From Chloroflexota bacterium (GTDB lineage: Bacteria > Chloroflexota > Dehalococcoidia > UBA2979), in NCBI GenBank assembly GCA_002725365.1, contig PBOW01000042.1:5474-22528 (forward strand): a stretch of 17,055 bases of DNA, written 5' to 3'. This document shows positions 14,928 to 17,055 of the stretch, piece after piece (position 1 is the first letter of the stretch; every line of letters begins with the position of its first letter). The notes under the pieces were generated by a model that did no database searches, had not been told where the DNA came from, and saw only the letters and a list, made by a program, of their open reading frames with translations. Both the position numbers and the translations under genes were made by a program.

Positions 14928-15245
14928 ATGGCTAAATTTTTAATATCAGGTTCGTACGGCCCGGAGGCACTTGAGGCGGCAGCGAGTCAGGGGTTCCAAG
15001 GACGTATTTCATATGTCACTGCACTTGCAGAGTCTCTTGGGATGACAATTGAGGCGGCTTACTACGCTTTTGGAGACGACGATATTGTTTTGATCGGTGA
15101 TGGTGACAACGATGCAGCTATTGCTCTTTCTCTAGCAGTAAACGCGTCGGGAGCTGTTGCAGTGCGGGTCACCCCGCTAATCACAGCCGCGGAGATGGAT
15201 GCTGCCGCTGAGAAAATTCCCGATTACCAACCACCTACGACTTAA
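14928..15245 (+). CDS. GYD-domain small protein
   Basis: A 105-residue protein from ATG 14928, chosen because GGAGG (14918-14922) is five bases upstream; an earlier in-frame TTG at 14916 would overlap that ribosome site. Seen: the GYD-family start 'MAKFLISGSYGPEALEA', a central 'SLGMTIEAAYYAFGDDDIVLIGD' block and 'ALAVNASGAVAVRVTPLITAAEMDAA', the usual order and length for the family (ferredoxin-like alpha-beta fold, probably a dimer). Known: GYD proteins have no established biochemical role and often sit beside catabolic or oxidoreductase genes. It ends the six-gene plus-strand run and converges on the HDAC-family gene with a 4-bp gap. Confidence 0.85.
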   Translation: MAKFLISGSYGPEALEAAASQGFQGRISYVTALAESLGMTIEAAYYAFGDDDIVLIGDGDNDAAIALSLAVNASGAVAVRVTPLITAAEMDAAAEKIPDYQPPTT

Positions 15246-15249
15246 TTGG

Positions 15250-16320
15250 TTAGGGTAGGCTTTGGGCTATCTCATTGATGATAGCCTCCTGGTGAGGTGC
15301 GAGTTCCTGGCCCGGTAGATCGTCGCGTCCTGCCTGATCAGTTATCTCAGTTCGTATCCCACTGAGTGCTTCGATTGTCGCTAGCCCACAGAACGGCACA
15401 TATCGTTTCGAGTAGCCGCCTTCATGGGAGAAGACAATTTTTCCATCGCAGGTCGCATTAGCCAGAGCCAGAAGCATTTTAGTAAGTTCCCTATACGATT
15501 CCGACGTGAGCAACATTCTCCCTAGTGGATCGTATACGCTGGCATCGAATCCACAGGGAACTAATATCAATTGCGGTCGAAAGGATTGCACGGCTGGGAC
15601 GACGACACGCTCGATCGCAGTCGAATAGGCGCCATGGCCTGAGCCCGCAGGTAACGGAATATTGATATTGTAATTTTGACCATTATTGGCGCCACGTTCT
15701 TCGACGGTCCCCGAGTCTTTTGGAAACAGTCCGTCCTGATGAATGGAAATTGTCAGTACATTGGGGTCATCGTAAAACGCTTGCTGGGTTCCATTCCCGT
15801 GATGGACATCCCAATCAATAGTTGCTATCCGTTCGATCTGCCAGATGTCCCGTGCATGCATAGCAGCTAGAGCTACGTTCCCGAATATGCAGAAACCTCT
15901 TCCGAGATCACGTTCAGCGTGATGGCCAGGAGGACGGACGAGGGCATATGAATTGTTAACTTGTCCACTAAGAACGGCTTCCGTAGCCACTATCGTGCCT
16001 CCGGCTGCAAGTTTCGCAATTTCATAAGATCCTTTTCCGAAAGGCGTACCTGGTCCGGCCATTCCTCCCAGATGGTCACTTAGTTCGCGAATGCTGTTGA
16101 TGTAGTCATCCGTGTGAAATCGCCGTAATTCGTCCTCAGTAGCCATACGAGGGTCCAGTCGAACAAGTTGATCTGTCAGGCCTGACAAATCGAGAAGGTT
16201 TTTCATCCGACGTTTTGTATCCGCGTTTTCAAAATGTTCATCAGGTTCGACATCTGGAGTGGCACCACTCCCCGTGTCATGCCACATATATTTTTCATGC
16301 CATAAGAAACCAGTACTCAT
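15250..16320 (-). CDS. Class II histone-deacetylase-family amidohydrolase
   Basis: A 356-residue arginase-deacetylase-fold enzyme closest in pattern to bacterial class II HDAH proteins. Seen: N-terminal 'GFLWHEKYMWHDTG' and 'TPFGKGSYEIAKLAAGG'; catalytic 'RPPGHHAE' with His133/His134; 'TIDWDVHHGNGTQ' with zinc ligands Asp171 and His173; 'CGFDASVYDPLGRM' with the third zinc ligand Asp259; and the transition-state Tyr303 in 'HEGGYSKRYVPFCGL'. All catalytic residues are present. Known: bacterial members deacetylate acetylpolyamines, acetoin-related or acyl-lysine substrates and are not tied to histones. AGGAG (about 16330-16334, minus strand) supports the ATG. A TSUP permease gene lies 93 bp upstream on the same strand, so the two may be co-transcribed. 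The physiological substrate is unknown; acetylpolyamine and protein acyl-lysine are both open. Confidence 0.92.
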   Translation of the reverse strand: MSTGFLWHEKYMWHDTGSGATPDVEPDEHFENADTKRRMKNLLDLSGLTDQLVRLDPRMATEDELRRFHTDDYINSIRELSDHLGGMAGPGTPFGKGSYEIAKLAAGGTIVATEAVLSGQVNNSYALVRPPGHHAERDLGRGFCIFGNVALAAMHARDIWQIERIATIDWDVHHGNGTQQAFYDDPNVLTISIHQDGLFPKDSGTVEERGANNGQNYNINIPLPAGSGHGAYSTAIERVVVPAVQSFRPQLILVPCGFDASVYDPLGRMLLTSESYRELTKMLLALANATCDGKIVFSHEGGYSKRYVPFCGLATIEALSGIRTEITDQAGRDDLPGQELAPHQEAIINEIAQSLP

Positions 16321-16413
16321 GTTGTCGCTTCTCCTGAAGTTGTTGAGGCAGTGTATCAGAGCTAGTCGCGAACAAAAGGGTCGGTCGAATTCTTGTCTAG
16401 TGCACTATGTGAG

Positions 16414-17055
16414 TCAGAGAGTGATGCTTCGGACGATCAAAGCAGAAGCAGAAACTAGCAGAAGTAGCATGGAGCAGAATTTGAACAGACTTTCCGACAT
16501 GTGGGGTCGGATTCGCTGTGAGATATAGTTACCGACGATCACGGCTACGACCCCAGGAATCGCATATATCAGCGTTTGCGCGGTGAATACTCCCATAATT
16601 AGCAGCAATAAGGTGGTAGGGACGGCCATTGCGAGCATGTACGCAAACATTCTCGATCTGATATTTTCTGCTCCGCCCCCGATCCAATGTTGATAAATAA
16701 TAACGGGAGGCCCAGGCATTGAAACTGAGCCCCGGAGCAAGCCGGAGAAGAACCCAGCAGTAACTTGGAATGCCCAGAACTCCGCATGTGGTGTGGTTGA
16801 CATCTGTGATCTTAGGTAGTTCCCCAGTGCGGTTATGCCAATTCCGAGACCCACACAAATCAGAATCAACTGCTCCGAACCCTGCAATAGTACCCAAGCC
16901 CCTACTGGGGTCGTCATGACTGCGGTTATCGCTATTAGAGAAACGGAACGAATTTTGGTACGTGGCCGGTATTCGACGTAACTCGTTACTGACACTGCTA
17001 ACCCAATCAATTGGGTAAGTGCTATCGCTGACCGAGCATCGAGAAACAGTGTGAG
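16414..17055 (-). CDS. TSUP (TauE/SafE) family permease (5' truncated)
   Basis: The C-terminal 213 residues of a polytopic membrane permease. The frame stays open to the window end, and the internal TTG at 17008-17010 is not the likely start, so the N-terminus is outside. Seen: several membrane helices, a cytoplasmic basic loop 'YRPRTKIR', and the TSUP half-repeat block 'GFFSGLLRGSVSMPGPPVIIY', followed by more helices and the terminal 'YISQRIRPHMSESLFKFCSMLLLLVSA', typical of TauE/SafE. Known: the family exports sulfite, sulfoacetate and other small organic anions. A sulfite or sulfonate role would fit the SsuD-like enzyme at 3911, but they are 12 kb apart and no direct link is shown. It lies upstream of the HDAC-family gene. 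Confidence 0.87.
   Translation of the reverse strand, partial: LTLFLDARSAIALTQLIGLAVSVTSYVEYRPRTKIRSVSLIAITAVMTTPVGAWVLLQGSEQLILICVGLGIGITALGNYLRSQMSTTPHAEFWAFQVTAGFFSGLLRGSVSMPGPPVIIYQHWIGGGAENIRSRMFAYMLAMAVPTTLLLLIMGVFTAQTLIYAIPGVVAVIVGNYISQRIRPHMSESLFKFCSMLLLLVSASALIVRSITL

Noticed and set aside
15250..16320. HDAC-family gene as evidence of transfer from a eukaryote or of histone modification.
   Set aside because: Class II HDAH proteins are widespread in bacteria and the sequence matches the bacterial pattern. No histone gene is present.

Overview
The window is a dense piece of bacterial chromosome holding 17 protein genes: 15 complete and 2 cut by the window edges. I see no RNA genes, insertion sequences, CRISPR arrays or phage genes. 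Base composition looks moderate (about half G+C by eye). The gene content suggests an uncultivated, probably marine, aerobic heterotroph: two unrelated luciferase-like flavin monooxygenases, an FMN alpha-hydroxy-acid oxidase, a flavin halogenase-like enzyme, an amidohydrolase, a metallo-beta-lactamase-fold hydrolase, a class II HDAC-family amidohydrolase, a TSUP anion exporter and a peptide ABC transporter. This mix fits SAR202-type Chloroflexota, which are known for expanded flavin monooxygenase families. That assignment is an inference from gene content; no marker gene proves it.

Layout. (1) 1-3217 (+): the end of a DppB-like permease, a DppC-like permease and a flavin-dependent halogenase-like protein, tightly packed and probably one operon. 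(2) 3234-3632 (-): a DoxX-like membrane protein. A 278-bp divergent gap follows. (3) 3911-6611 (+): an SsuD-like flavin monooxygenase, then an ABC-F ATPase. (4) 6618-7085 (-): TrmL tRNA methyltransferase. (5) 7192-8412 (+): FMN alpha-hydroxy-acid oxidase/dehydrogenase, meeting tail to tail with (6) 8413-9540 (-), an amidohydrolase. (7) 9700-15245 (+): a six-gene run of membrane-anchored YceI-like protein, LuxA-like monooxygenase, ThDP enzyme, YczE-like membrane protein, MBL-fold hydrolase and GYD-domain protein. (8) 15250-17055 (-): a class II HDAC-family amidohydrolase and, upstream of it, a TSUP (TauE/SafE) permease cut by the window end.

How they may work together (inference). The 10.5-15.2 kb run looks like an oxidative catabolic cassette: flavin-dependent oxygenation, ThDP-dependent C-C cleavage or ligation, then hydrolysis by the MBL enzyme, with a small GYD protein at the end. 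The 0-3.2 kb block couples peptide-type uptake to a halogenase-like flavoenzyme and is the most unusual association here. All four convergent gene pairs are separated by only 0-16 bp, and none has a classic intrinsic terminator. This points to a compact genome.
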